Shown here one piece after another: positions 27,656 to 36,730 of a stretch of DNA of 64,000 bases. The notes below the pieces were generated by a model. It was not told where the DNA came from. It ran no database searches and saw only the letters and a list, made by a program, of their open reading frames with translations. The stretch comes from JAJFUI01 sp039698035 (GTDB taxonomy: Bacteria > Planctomycetota > Planctomycetia > Pirellulales > Thermoguttaceae). The position numbers were made by a program, and so were the translations under genes. The stretch is taken from positions 67,368 to 131,367 of the forward strand of contig JBDKSW010000001.1 of NCBI GenBank assembly GCA_039698035.1. The letters are read 5' to 3'. Within the stretch, counting starts at the first letter, position 1. Every line of letters starts with the position of its first letter.

Positions 27656-28942
27656 CTACATGTGCCAACCGTCGGGCACCGTGGTGTCCTTGGGGATGAC
27701 GACGATGCCGTCGCGGATCATGCCGTGCCGCGTTTCGTCGGTGTTCTCGATCCCCTTGTGATTGATCACGCGGGCATTGCGGCCGATGCGGCAGTTCTTG
27801 TCGATGATCGCCCCTTCGATGTGCGCCCCCTCGGCGATCCCGACGGGCGGCCGGCCGTCGGCGTCGCAGGTGGCGACCTCGTCCGGCGACTCGTAGAAGT
27901 CGTTGCCCATGACAATCGCGTTGCGGATGGTCACATTGCGTCCGATGTGGCAACGCAACCCAATGACACTGTTCTCGATGACGGCCCCGTCCTCGATGAT
28001 CGAGCCGTCGGCGATCAGGCTGCCGCGCACGGTGGCCCCGTCGATCCGCGCCGGCGGCAGAAATCGGGCGTGCGAATAGATCGGGGCCTCGACCGACGCC
28101 AGGTCGAAGGGCGCGTCGGGCCGGGCCAGGGCCAGATTGGCCTCGTAGAAGGACTTGATTGTCCCGATGTCCTCCCAATAGCCGTCAAACAGATGCACTT
28201 GAACGTGTCGCGCGCGAATCGACGCAGGGAAAACCTCTTTGCCAAAGTCGCGGTAATCGGTCTTCTGCAACACATCGAATAGGGCGTCTCGCTTGAACAG
28301 GTAAATACCCATACTCGCCAGACAGTCGCGGCCCCGGCTCTGGATGCCGTGGGCGTCGATCCAGGACGGATTGGTCCGCACCAGATTCAGTTCTTGCTCG
28401 GTCTTTGGCTTTTCGAGGAAGCCGACGACACGCCCCGAATCGTCCAATCGCATGATGCCCGAGCCGGAAGCATCGCGGCTGTGGACGGGAACGGCGCCGA
28501 TGGTCACGTCGGCGGCCGCATTCAGGTGCGTCACGATCATGTCCTGATAGTTCATCCGGTAAAGCTGGTCGCCGGAGAGGATCAGGATGTATTCGATGCC
28601 CGGCTGATCGGCATAGCGGAGGTTCTGACGCACGGCGTCGGCCGTACCCTGGTACCAGCCCGTGTTGTCGAGCGTTTGCTGGGCGGCCAGAACCTCGACG
28701 AAGCCGCCGTCGAACGGATCGAACGTGTAGGTCGACCGGATATGGCGGTGCAGGCTGACCGAATTGAACTGCGTCAGGACATAGCAGCGGTTCAGCCCGC
28801 TGTTGATGCAATTCGACAGCGGAATGTCGATCAGGCGGTACTTCCCGGCGACCGGCACGGCCGGCTTGGATCGGTATTTTGTGAGGGGGTAGAGGCGTGT
28901 CCCTTGTCCACCCCCAAGCACCAACGTCAGGACGTTTCTCAT
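27656..28942 (-). CDS. glgC: glucose-1-phosphate adenylyltransferase
   Basis: This 428-residue enzyme makes ADP-glucose, the first committed step of glycogen synthesis. The nucleotidyltransferase domain starts LTLVLGGGQGTRLYPLT, followed by SKPAVPVAGKYRLIDIPLSN, ILSGDQLYRMNY and FLEKPKT. The C-terminal half is a left-handed beta-helix with hexapeptide-like repeats and the conserved YWEDIGTI and VIPKDTTVPDG. GGAGGAG precedes ATG 28942. It is divergent from the pst operon; other glg genes are not in the window. Confidence 0.97.
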   Translation of the reverse strand: MRNVLTLVLGGGQGTRLYPLTKYRSKPAVPVAGKYRLIDIPLSNCINSGLNRCYVLTQFNSVSLHRHIRSTYTFDPFDGGFVEVLAAQQTLDNTGWYQGTADAVRQNLRYADQPGIEYILILSGDQLYRMNYQDMIVTHLNAAADVTIGAVPVHSRDASGSGIMRLDDSGRVVGFLEKPKTEQELNLVRTNPSWIDAHGIQSRGRDCLASMGIYLFKRDALFDVLQKTDYRDFGKEVFPASIRARHVQVHLFDGYWEDIGTIKSFYEANLALARPDAPFDLASVEAPIYSHARFLPPARIDGATVRGSLIADGSIIEDGAVIENSVIGLRCHIGRNVTIRNAIVMGNDFYESPDEVATCDADGRPPVGIAEGAHIEGAIIDKNCRIGRNARVINHKGIENTDETRHGMIRDGIVVIPKDTTVPDGWHM

Positions 28943-29059
28943 GCGAGCTCCTCCAGCCACCGCCCAGTTTACTGCCGGTGGACACGGAAGGGAATAACCC
29001 CTGCTGCAAGCAGGGCGGCGCGCCAGCTTACCCGAATTGCCAAGTCGCCGCGAGGTTTG

Positions 29060-29096
29060 TTAGCGCGAAGTTAGAAACGGCTTTAGTAACTGTTAG
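29060..29096 (+). promoter_or_regulatory. tandem TTAG repeats upstream of pstS, possible Pho box
   Basis: TTAG occurs at 29060, 29071, 29083 and 29093, i.e. at spacings of 11, 12 and 10 bp, roughly one helical turn each, about 90-125 bp upstream of the pstS start. Pho boxes bound by PhoB/PhoP-type regulators are built from direct repeats with an 11-bp period. The repeat unit itself is not the E. coli consensus, so the assignment is a guess from spacing and position. Confidence 0.35.
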
Positions 29097-29182
29097 GGGG
29101 TCTGACGCCCGTTGACCGGCCGGAGGGCACTTGGTACCACGAGGATAATTCATCATCGCAACGCGATCGAAAGGAGCCGGTC

Positions 29183-30079
29183 ATGAGTCAGATGAGAAAC
29201 GTGTTCGTCGTGGCGTCATGCTCGTTGGTCTTCGTCTCGCTCGGTTGCTCTCGATCGCCCGATGCCCGGCAGGCGAATCGCGAGGAGAAGACGATTCGTG
29301 TAACCGGCTCGGATACGATGGTCAACGTGGCCCAGGCCTGGGCCGAAGAGTTCATGAAGAAGCACCCGAACGTCAATATCGACGTTCGCGGCGGCGGCTC
29401 GGGCGTTGGCATCGCCAGTCTCATCGACGGCACGTGCGACTTGGCCAACGCGAGCCGCAAGATGACCGACGTGGAAATCGAGAAGACGAAGGCCAAACGC
29501 GGTAGCGAGCCCAAGGAGCTGATTGTCGGCTACGATGCGCTGGCGATTTATGTCCCCAAGGACAACCCGCTCGACTCGATCTCGATCGACGATCTGGCCG
29601 AGATCTACGGCAAGGACGGCAAAATCACCAAATGGTCGGACCTTGGCGTCAAGGACTCGAAGTTGGCCGACGCCGAGGTCACCCGCGTCTGTCGCCAGAG
29701 CAGTTCCGGCACCTACGCCTACTTCCGCGAGGTCATCCTCGGCAAGACGCGGGATTACAAGCTCGGCTCGATTGACCAAAGCGGCTCAAAAGACGTGGTG
29801 ACCGTGGTTGCGCGAACGCCGTCGGCCATCGGCTACAGCGGAATGGGCTACAAGGCGCCGGACGTGAAGATGCTGAAGGTCTCGAAACACCGCGGCGGCA
29901 AGGCCGTCGAGCCGACGGTCGAAAACGCTCGGAACAACTCCTATCCGATCACACGCCCACTGCAAATCTACGTCGTCGGCAAACCGAGCGGCGTGATCAA
30001 GGAGTACCTCGATTGGATTCACTCGCCGGCCGGTCAGAAGGTGTTGCTGGACCTCGGATACATCCCACTCGATCAATGA
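29183..30079 (+). CDS. pstS: phosphate ABC transporter substrate-binding lipoprotein
   Basis: This 298-residue protein starts with a lipoprotein signal ending in SLGC22. The PstS/SphX-like binding fold follows: VTGSDTMVNVAQAWAEEF, the VRGGGSGVGIASLIDGT anion-binding loop, DLANASRKM, RQSSSGTYAYFRE and GYSGMGY. It captures inorganic phosphate outside the inner membrane and delivers it to PstCA. AAGGAG lies upstream of ATG 29183. Its stop overlaps the pstC start (ATGA), marking the head of the pst operon. Confidence 0.95.
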   Translation: MSQMRNVFVVASCSLVFVSLGCSRSPDARQANREEKTIRVTGSDTMVNVAQAWAEEFMKKHPNVNIDVRGGGSGVGIASLIDGTCDLANASRKMTDVEIEKTKAKRGSEPKELIVGYDALAIYVPKDNPLDSISIDDLAEIYGKDGKITKWSDLGVKDSKLADAEVTRVCRQSSSGTYAYFREVILGKTRDYKLGSIDQSGSKDVVTVVARTPSAIGYSGMGYKAPDVKMLKVSKHRGGKAVEPTVENARNNSYPITRPLQIYVVGKPSGVIKEYLDWIHSPAGQKVLLDLGYIPLDQ

Positions 30080-31005
30080 CGACTGCAACGGCAAACCGTC
30101 GAACGTGGCGATCTCTGCTCCACGGCCTGGCCGATTGGAGCGAACCGGTCGTCGAATGGGCGATCCGGCTTTGTGGCTGGAGTTCGATCCTGTTCGTATT
30201 CTCGATTTTTGTGTTCATCCTGGTAATCGCGGCCGGCGCGTTCGGCCGGCTCGACTGGGGCGAGTTCCTGTTCAGTGCGGAGTGGCAACCGGACTCGGTC
30301 GTGCAGCCCCGCTACGGCACGCTGGCCCTGCTGGTCGGCACGCTGTCCGTCACCGCGCTGGCAATGCTGCTGGCGGCCCCCCTCGGCCTCGGCGCGGCCG
30401 TGTTCATCTCCGAGTTTTGCAGCGGCAAGGTGAAAGAGACGCTCAAAGTGCTGGTCGAGTTGTCGGCCGCCATTCCGTCGGTCGTCTGGGGATTCGTCGG
30501 CTACATGGTCTTGGCCCCGCTCATCATTCGCTACACGGACGCGGCCAGCGGTGTCAATCTGCTCAACGCGGGCCTGATCTTGGCGCTGATGAGCGTGCCG
30601 ATCATCGTTTCGATGAGCGAAGACGCGCTGAAGGCCGTGCCCGACTCGTACCGCGAGGCGGCTCTGTCGCTCGGCGCAAGCCGCTGGGAGATCGTCTATC
30701 GCGTTCTGTTTCCCGCGGCCAAAAATGGCCTGCTGGCAGCCGTGCTGCTGGGCGTCGGCCGAGCCATTGGCGAGACGATGGCCGTGCTGATGTGCACCGG
30801 CCATGCCGTCCGAATTCCGCACAGCCTGCTGACCCCCGTCCGCACACTGACGGCCACGATCGCCTCGGAATTGGGCGAGTCGCCCGTCGGCGAAATGCAT
30901 TACTGCGTGCTCTTCACGATTGGGCTCGAGCTTTTTGCAATCACGTTCCTGGTGAATGTGATTGCCGACTTCGTGGTCAAGGGGATTCGCAGTGAGCGCA
31001 GTTAG
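30076..31005 (+). CDS. pstC: phosphate ABC transporter permease PstC
   Basis: This 309-residue permease has about six membrane helices and the binding-protein-dependent transport motif in the cytosolic EAA loop (YREAALSLGASRWEIVYRVL). FISEFCSGKVKETLKVLVEL and AIPSVVWGFVGYMV are typical PstC segments. It overlaps pstS by four bases and pstA by 14, so translation is coupled. It forms the membrane channel with PstA. Confidence 0.95.
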   Translation: MTTATANRRTWRSLLHGLADWSEPVVEWAIRLCGWSSILFVFSIFVFILVIAAGAFGRLDWGEFLFSAEWQPDSVVQPRYGTLALLVGTLSVTALAMLLAAPLGLGAAVFISEFCSGKVKETLKVLVELSAAIPSVVWGFVGYMVLAPLIIRYTDAASGVNLLNAGLILALMSVPIIVSMSEDALKAVPDSYREAALSLGASRWEIVYRVLFPAAKNGLLAAVLLGVGRAIGETMAVLMCTGHAVRIPHSLLTPVRTLTATIASELGESPVGEMHYCVLFTIGLELFAITFLVNVIADFVVKGIRSERS

Positions 31006-32020
31006 CGACCGTCAGAAACCGAGCGTCGTCGGGAAGGGCCCGGCGGCGGCGTTGGCCGGCCGGATGAGCGAACACGCGGCCTCGGCCGCCGGCTCTGTCG
31101 TGGCCGTGCGAACGAAATCGCTGAATCCGTTCGCCCCGTCGGCGTTGGAACGTCGCAAAAACGTGAAGGAAGCCGCCGCCCGCTGGGTGTTGGGCCTCTT
31201 CACGTTCGCGCTCGTCGCGCCCGTCTTGGCCATTCTTGGCTACCTGGTCGTCAGGGCGTGGCCCGTGCTGGGCATTTCGTTCATCCTGGAAAATCCGCAG
31301 AAATACATGACAGCCGGCGGCATCTGGGCCCCGCTGGTCGGCACCTTCTTCCTGGTCGTCATCTCGCTGCTGCTGGCCGCTCCGATTGGAATCCTCGGAG
31401 GCGTTTACCTCAACGAATATGCCGGCAACAACTGGCGCACGCGGGTGGTCGCCCTTGGCGTCACCAACTTGGCCGGCGTGCCAAGCATCGTGCACGGCCT
31501 ATTCGGCGTCGGCGCGTTCGTCATGTTCGCCGGCATGGGCAAGTCCATGCTGGCAGCTTCCTGCACGTTGGCCGTCATGTCGCTGCCGGTCATTATCACC
31601 AGCACGCGCGAAGCGCTCAGCTCGGTGCCGATGGCCTTCCGCGAGGCCTGCTGGAACATGGGCGCCACCCGCTGGCAAACCATTCGCACCATCGTGCTGC
31701 CCAACTCGGTCGGCGGCATCCTGACGGGCGTCATTTTCGAGGTGACCCGCGCGGCTGGCGAGACGGCCCCAATCCTGTTCACCGGCGCCGTGTTTTACAA
31801 GCGTGTCAGGGACCATGGCTGGGACTCGTTTTTCCCGTACAACCTGAACGACGGCTGCATGGCCCTCTCGATGCACCTTTACACGCTGGCCACGCAGGTC
31901 GTCGGCGTCTCGGACCAAATCCAATACGGAACGGCCGTCGTGCTGATTGGGCTGACGCTGGCCGTCAACAGCGTCTCAATTGCGTTGCGAGTCTATCTGC
32001 GTTCACGAAAGAAATGGTGA
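30992..32020 (+). CDS. pstA: phosphate ABC transporter permease PstA
   Basis: This 342-residue permease pairs with PstC. A polar N-terminal extension of about 60 residues precedes six helices. Family segments are GVYLNEYAGNNWRTRVV, GVPSIVHGLFGVGAFV and the EAA loop FREACWNMGATRWQTIRTIV. The GTG at 30992 (AGGGG upstream, 14-bp overlap with pstC) is the likely start; ATG 31064 is an alternative giving a shorter N-terminus. Confidence 0.93.
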   Translation: MSAVSDRQKPSVVGKGPAAALAGRMSEHAASAAGSVVAVRTKSLNPFAPSALERRKNVKEAAARWVLGLFTFALVAPVLAILGYLVVRAWPVLGISFILENPQKYMTAGGIWAPLVGTFFLVVISLLLAAPIGILGGVYLNEYAGNNWRTRVVALGVTNLAGVPSIVHGLFGVGAFVMFAGMGKSMLAASCTLAVMSLPVIITSTREALSSVPMAFREACWNMGATRWQTIRTIVLPNSVGGILTGVIFEVTRAAGETAPILFTGAVFYKRVRDHGWDSFFPYNLNDGCMALSMHLYTLATQVVGVSDQIQYGTAVVLIGLTLAVNSVSIALRVYLRSRKKW

Positions 32021-32068
32021 TCCCCGTTGGTCGTGCGGAGACCAGGCGGCCCGAACTCTGAGAGAATC

Positions 32069-32821
32069 ATGCCCCCACACGTCCGCTGCGAAAACCTGAC
32101 GGTAAGCTACGGCCCGAAAACGGCCCTGTGCGGCGTGTCGCTCGAAATTCCGAAAAAGCGAATCTTCGCCATCATCGGTCCGGCCAACTCGGGCAAGACC
32201 ACGCTGCTCCGGTGCATCAACCGCACGATTGATTTTGTCGCTGCGGTCAAGGTTGCCGGCCAGGTTCTCGTCGATGGCGACGACGTTTTCCAGATGCGTG
32301 ATGTGTACCAGTTGCGACGCCGCGTCGGCATGGTCTTTCCGCTGCCGGTCGGGTTGCCGCTTTCGGTTTACGAGAATGTGGCCTACGCGCCCCGCAGGGC
32401 CGGCATTCATGACCGCTCGCGATTGGACGAAATCGTCGAGACGTGCCTGCGTCAGGCCATGCTTTGGGACGAGGTGAAGGACCGGCTGCAACTGCTCGGC
32501 ACGCGTCTTTCCGGAGGCCAACAACAGCGATTGACGCTCGCTCGCGCCCTTTCGCTACGGCCGGAAATTCTTTGCCTCGACGAGTTTTCGATCGCCATCG
32601 ACCCGGTGACAACCATGCGGATCGAGGACATTCTTCGGGAGTTGAAGGAACAGATGACGATCGTATTGGTGACCAATCTGGTCCAGCAAGCCCGACGGCT
32701 GGCCGACAACACGGCCTTTTTTAGCGCATCGCAACTGGTCGAAGCTGGCGAGACAGAGACGATCTTTAATCAACCGGCCAACGAGCTGACGAAGCGGTAC
32801 GTCAACGGAGACTTTGGCTAG
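32069..32821 (+). CDS. pstB: PstB-like ATPase 1 with degenerate Q-loop and H-loop
   Basis: This 250-residue protein is PstB-like by sequence and position. Walker A (GPANSGKT, 37-44) and the ABC signature LSGGQQQR (147-154) are intact, and D171/E172 of Walker B remain. But the Q-loop Gln is Pro91 (GMVFP instead of GMVFQ), the switch His is Asn203 (LVTNLVQQA instead of VTHNMQQA), and the Walker B/D-loop reads DEFSIAIDP instead of DEPTSALDP. An ATP bound here should be poorly hydrolysed. The next gene has the opposite defects, so the two probably form a heterodimer. Confidence 0.9.
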   Translation: MPPHVRCENLTVSYGPKTALCGVSLEIPKKRIFAIIGPANSGKTTLLRCINRTIDFVAAVKVAGQVLVDGDDVFQMRDVYQLRRRVGMVFPLPVGLPLSVYENVAYAPRRAGIHDRSRLDEIVETCLRQAMLWDEVKDRLQLLGTRLSGGQQQRLTLARALSLRPEILCLDEFSIAIDPVTTMRIEDILRELKEQMTIVLVTNLVQQARRLADNTAFFSASQLVEAGETETIFNQPANELTKRYVNGDFG

Positions 32822-32866
32822 CGCCGGCACACGGCCCATGCTCCGCCTTGGGATGTCCCTCACGAT

Positions 32867-33670
32867 ATGGCACAACCAGCGATGAACGCCAGCGACGGCC
32901 CAGCACCGAACTGCACCATTCAAACGCAGGGGTTGAACCTGTGGTACGGCGACTTTCAGGCCCTGAAGGACGTGACGGTCAGCATTAAGCCTGGCATCAT
33001 CACGGCGCTCATTGGTCCTTCGGGCTGTGGCAAAACGACCCTCTTGCGGTGCTTCAATCGCATCAACGAGCGGTACGGCAACGTCACGACCACCGGTCAG
33101 GTGACGATTCTCGACAAGAACATTTACGACCCGGATGTCTCGCTCAGTGCGCTGCGAAAGTCGGTCGGCATGGTCTTTCAGCGGCCAAACCCGTTGCCGA
33201 TCTCGGTTTATGACAACGTCTTGTTTGGCATTCGCGCTCACGCGCCGCGTCGCGCATTCAGTCGGCAGCAGCGCGACGCGATGGTCGAAGCGGCGCTCCG
33301 CGACGTGCAACTTTGGGACGAGGTCAAAGACCGGTTGGGCCGCCGAGCCACGCATTTGACCCTGGAACAGCAGCAGAAGCTCTGTATCGCTCGGCTGCTG
33401 CCGCTCAAGCCGCAAGTGATTCTGATGGACGAGCCCTGCTCGGCGTTGGACGCCGAGGGAATCGAACGGATCGAACAACTGCTCGAAAGTCTGTGTCAGA
33501 ATTACACGATCCTGATGGTCACGCACAACATGGCCCAAGCCCGGCGGGCGAGCCACGAGTGCATTTTCATGCTGTTGGGCCGCATCGTCGAGCACGGCTC
33601 GACGCTCGACGTGTTCCTTCGCCCCAAGCAGCCCGAAACGGCCATGTACGTCAGCGGCCACTACGGGTAG
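32867..33670 (+). CDS. pstB: PstB-like ATPase 2 with degenerate ABC signature
   Basis: This 267-residue protein is the second phosphate-transporter ATPase. Walker A (GPSGCGKT, 50-57), Q-loop Gln105 (GMVFQRPNP), Walker B DEPCSALD (188-195) and the switch His220 (VTHNMAQA) are canonical. The ABC signature, normally LSGGQQQR, reads LTLEQQQK (164-171), losing the Gly-Gly that contacts ATP across the dimer. It thus complements ATPase 1, which has a good signature but poor Q- and H-loops. The gene is 45 bp downstream of ATPase 1. No phoU follows in the window. Confidence 0.9.
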   Translation: MAQPAMNASDGPAPNCTIQTQGLNLWYGDFQALKDVTVSIKPGIITALIGPSGCGKTTLLRCFNRINERYGNVTTTGQVTILDKNIYDPDVSLSALRKSVGMVFQRPNPLPISVYDNVLFGIRAHAPRRAFSRQQRDAMVEAALRDVQLWDEVKDRLGRRATHLTLEQQQKLCIARLLPLKPQVILMDEPCSALDAEGIERIEQLLESLCQNYTILMVTHNMAQARRASHECIFMLLGRIVEHGSTLDVFLRPKQPETAMYVSGHYG

Positions 33671-33873
33671 CCCCAGTCACGGGCCGTTGAGCGTCCGGCC
33701 CCCGTCCACCCCACGTGGGACGCAAGAGAAGAGCCGGTTCTGTCGCTGTTTTGCGAGACCATTGGGTTTGTGCCGCATTTGCCGCCATCTCTGGGCGTTC
33801 CGGTTGGGTAAGCTGCGGCAACTGATCCCGACTGACGGCAAGCTGGCCGCCCGATGCGGCCGATCTTCTGGAT

Positions 33874-34530
33874 ATGAACCTGAAGCTAACATTGCTCTAC
33901 GGTCTGGTGCTGGCGCTCGCGTTGGGCGGTCCGATCAGCCTGTTCTCGGCGTCTGATTTTGCCGGGAAGATGCGGGAGTTGTTTGGCGGGGTCGCGTCGA
34001 AGAAGCCAGCCGAGCAACGGTCCAGCGGTGCCGTGCCGCCAAGCGCGGCGAATGACTCGACACCGATCATTCCGGCCAGCTACCCGCCGCCGGATACGAC
34101 GCCTACGCCCAGCCTGTCGGACGTGCTCACTTTTGACGTAACCGTCGAGTGGGTCATGCAGCGGTGGCCCCGGGTTTCGACGGGGCTGACCTATTTGCAG
34201 CTACAGGGCTATCGCGTGCCGCTGGTCAGCGGGACGACGCTCCGCGACGTGGCGGGCTCGCTGACCTACTATTTCAATGCCGCGCAACAAGTCGAACGAA
34301 TCACGCTGCGCGGCACGACCGGCGACCCGACGGATCTAGTCAGCATCCTGGGCAGCCGCCATCATTTTGCTCGCCGCCTGACGAACGATCCGGGCTTGGT
34401 GCTTTACGAAGCCGTCGACTCGAACAATCAAATCGTCGGCACGCTCAAGATCCGTTCCGCCAAGGTCGTGAAGGCGACCGAACCGTATTCGCGGTTCGAG
34501 GTCGACCTGGTGATGGATCGGCCGAGATAA
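33874..34530 (+). CDS. membrane-anchored protein of unknown function
   Basis: This 218-residue protein has an N-terminal hydrophobic segment (LLYGLVLALALGGPISLF), a Pro/Ser-rich linker (about 45-85), and a compact C-terminal domain. The domain contains TVEWVMQRWPRVSTGLTYLQL, YRVPLVSGTTLRDVAGSLTYYF and a repeated beta pattern. The WVMQRWP and QGYRVPLVSGT stretches look conserved-domain-like but I cannot name the family. It lies 200 bp after pstB2 on the same strand and is convergent with the diadenylate cyclase gene. Probably exported or periplasmic. Confidence 0.75.
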   Translation: MNLKLTLLYGLVLALALGGPISLFSASDFAGKMRELFGGVASKKPAEQRSSGAVPPSAANDSTPIIPASYPPPDTTPTPSLSDVLTFDVTVEWVMQRWPRVSTGLTYLQLQGYRVPLVSGTTLRDVAGSLTYYFNAAQQVERITLRGTTGDPTDLVSILGSRHHFARRLTNDPGLVLYEAVDSNNQIVGTLKIRSAKVVKATEPYSRFEVDLVMDRPR

Positions 34531-34567
34531 AGCTGGCCACGGATCGCGGGAATCTGCCCGCTTTTCC

Positions 34568-35533
34568 TTACGCCGCTCCGTCGCCCTTGGGCTTCGGCTT
34601 GGCTTCCGGCGTTGGCGGTTCGTACTCGAACTCGCGCCAGACCATCGGGCGGCGAAGATAGGGCTCGATCCGCAGCACGACTTCGCCGTTGTGAAAGATG
34701 CGAACCGTGCCATTGCTCTGGCTGACCGTCACCGCGACGGCGTTGGTCGCGCGACTGATGGCGGCGGCGGCCCAGTGGCGTGCGCCCAAGCCCTTGCTCA
34801 GAGTCACGTCGGCGGCCGAGCAATCGAGATACCGACAAGCGGCCTCGACCACGCCATCGGCCGAGACGACGATGGCCCCGTCCATTTGAGCGATTTCCTT
34901 GATGCCCTCGCGGACGCGCGGGTCGTCCAGGCTGCGTTCCTTGCGGCTGTAACCGCGGACCGGATCGAAGCCGGTCGGGCGGCTCGATGCCAGCACCTTG
35001 CGACTGTCGCCGACGACAAGCAGCGTGCCAACCGGTTTGCCCTCGCGGCCTTCACGACCGATTTCGACGGCCAGATCGACGACGATCTTGAGGGTGTCCA
35101 AGGGGACGCGAGTCTCCAGTTGTCGCAGGTCGCGTCCGCTTAGGCGGTTCAGGTGTTCATCGAGGTTGATGACGCTGAGCGAATCAACCGTGGCGGCGTC
35201 GAATCCGCTGTACAGCGACACGACGGTCGAGCCGGCCAGCAGAATGTCATCGGCCACGGCTTCCAGCACCGATTGCGTCAAACGTTCGTAGACGGGGCTG
35301 TCTGGCATGTCCAGACGCACGGTCAGCAGGCCCGCGTCTTTGGCGGCGACCAACTCGGCAGGCACGTTGCCGGCCACGACGACCTTGGACTTCCCCGCCA
35401 AGGTTTTGACGCGGGACCACTCGGCTGGACCTTCGAGCAAGAGCAGGATGGCTTCAGCCTCGTGCGACTCGGTCATCTGCCGGGCGACTGCCAGCAGCGT
35501 TTTGAACTGCTCGGTGATGCGTACTGGCTGCAT
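34568..35533 (-). CDS. DacZ-like diadenylate cyclase (DisA_N domain)
   Basis: This 321-residue protein resembles archaeal DacZ: an N-terminal pyruvate-kinase-C-like region (MTESHEAEAILLLLEG, SKVVVAGNVPAE) followed by a DAC domain. The cyclase makes c-di-AMP from two ATP. The DGA motif is present (MDGAIVV, 218-220). The second motif, usually RHR, is RHW here (GARHWAAAAIS, R252-H253-W254). ATG 35533 is the credible start; the frame is open about 500 bases further up but overlaps another gene there. c-di-AMP typically controls osmolyte and K+ balance. Confidence 0.85.
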   Translation of the reverse strand: MQPVRITEQFKTLLAVARQMTESHEAEAILLLLEGPAEWSRVKTLAGKSKVVVAGNVPAELVAAKDAGLLTVRLDMPDSPVYERLTQSVLEAVADDILLAGSTVVSLYSGFDAATVDSLSVINLDEHLNRLSGRDLRQLETRVPLDTLKIVVDLAVEIGREGREGKPVGTLLVVGDSRKVLASSRPTGFDPVRGYSRKERSLDDPRVREGIKEIAQMDGAIVVSADGVVEAACRYLDCSAADVTLSKGLGARHWAAAAISRATNAVAVTVSQSNGTVRIFHNGEVVLRIEPYLRRPMVWREFEYEPPTPEAKPKPKGDGAA

Positions 35534-35801
35534 GCGCTGACTACCTTGGTGCGGGCCGAGGCCATACCAACAGGCTTGCAGCGGCGGCTCGCCAGCGTGG
35601 GGGTCGCAGATCCGCAAGTGGGACGGCGCAATCGGGCGCACGCCTATCGTAGAAGTTTTCGCTCTTGAAATCAACGGCAACGCGCCCATGATCGTTCTAT
35701 CGTTTGAATTGCGGGACGAGGGGCAACTCGCCGCCGTTTGGCTTGTCATCCCACAGAGTCCGGTAAGTGCCTCGGCAGGCGTCATTCGCAATGTCACGTT
35801 C

Positions 35802-36494
35802 TCAGAACCAGCTTTGGACTCGCTCGGCCGTGCTTTGCGGCGCGGCCGACTGTCCGTTTTTGACATATTCTTGCCAGCGTCCGACATTCTGACCGAGACT
35901 GCGGCCAGTAATCTTTTCCAACGACTGCACGGCCCGATACTGCATGGCCGGATCAGAATCGTCCAGCGCCTCGCCCAGCGGAGCGACGGCCGCCGGATTG
36001 CGCGTGTCGCCGAGCGACTTGGCCGCGGCAAGCCGGACCTCGCTGTTCACGTCGCCCTTGAGGGCCTCGCTCAGCAGCTCGACGGCGTTGGCATCGTTCC
36101 GACGCCCCCAGGCCTCGCACGCAGCCAGCCGGACATTCACATCGGGGTCCGCCATCGCCGCCTTGAGGATGGCATCGGCCGCCGGGCTCGGATACCCGCC
36201 CAGCGCACGGATGATCTCGACACGGATTAGCGGGTCAGCCTCCTTTGCCATGGAATGGGCCAGCTTATCCGAGATTTCTTGCTTTTCCTGGGGCGAATGA
36301 CTTGCCGCTGTCTGTCCCAGCGTTTGAAGCTCCGTGATGCGTTCCGCCGGCGTTGGCACGCCCGGCAACTGGTCCGAAGCCGGACCCTGGAATGGCACCC
36401 AAGCCGGCAAGTCCATATCGGCGCAACCGGCGACTGCCAACGCCAGCAAACCGCAGAGAACGAGCGGAAGTCGTCGGCTGCCGATGTCGTTCAT
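35802..36494 (-). CDS. HEAT-repeat lipoprotein
   Basis: This 230-residue protein has a lipoprotein signal (LALAVAGCAD). A short linker with FQGPASDQLPGVPTPAERI follows, then HEAT/PBS-lyase repeats (about 85-215) such as VRLAACEAWGRRND, VRLAAAKSLGDTRNP and QYRAVQSLEKITG. It ends near a W-rich tail. AGGGG precedes ATG 36494. It is probably an envelope scaffold; partner unknown. It lies upstream of the diadenylate cyclase on the same strand but 268 bp away. Confidence 0.85.
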   Translation of the reverse strand: MNDIGSRRLPLVLCGLLALAVAGCADMDLPAWVPFQGPASDQLPGVPTPAERITELQTLGQTAASHSPQEKQEISDKLAHSMAKEADPLIRVEIIRALGGYPSPAADAILKAAMADPDVNVRLAACEAWGRRNDANAVELLSEALKGDVNSEVRLAAAKSLGDTRNPAAVAPLGEALDDSDPAMQYRAVQSLEKITGRSLGQNVGRWQEYVKNGQSAAPQSTAERVQSWF

Positions 36495-36730
36495 GGGGAC
36501 CCCTGGTGACAATGCCACAAAAACCCCTGCCGCACGGGCGAATCGCCGAGCACGCCCGTATGGATCTGCAAAGCGCTTGAGTTTTTGCTTTGGCGAACGG
36601 AATGGCTCGGGACTATAGCATTGCGATGCCGGCACGCCAATAGGAATTGCCGCATATTTCGGCAAGGCTGGTAAGATGGCGGTGAGCGGGGAGACCGCCT
36701 GCGGTCAGATGTTAGTCCGTGGCGCGATTT

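Noticed and set aside
36695..36725. GACCGC/GCGGTC palindrome downstream of feoB as a terminator.
   Set aside because: The loop would be only two bases and no U-tract follows, so it is not a convincing terminator.
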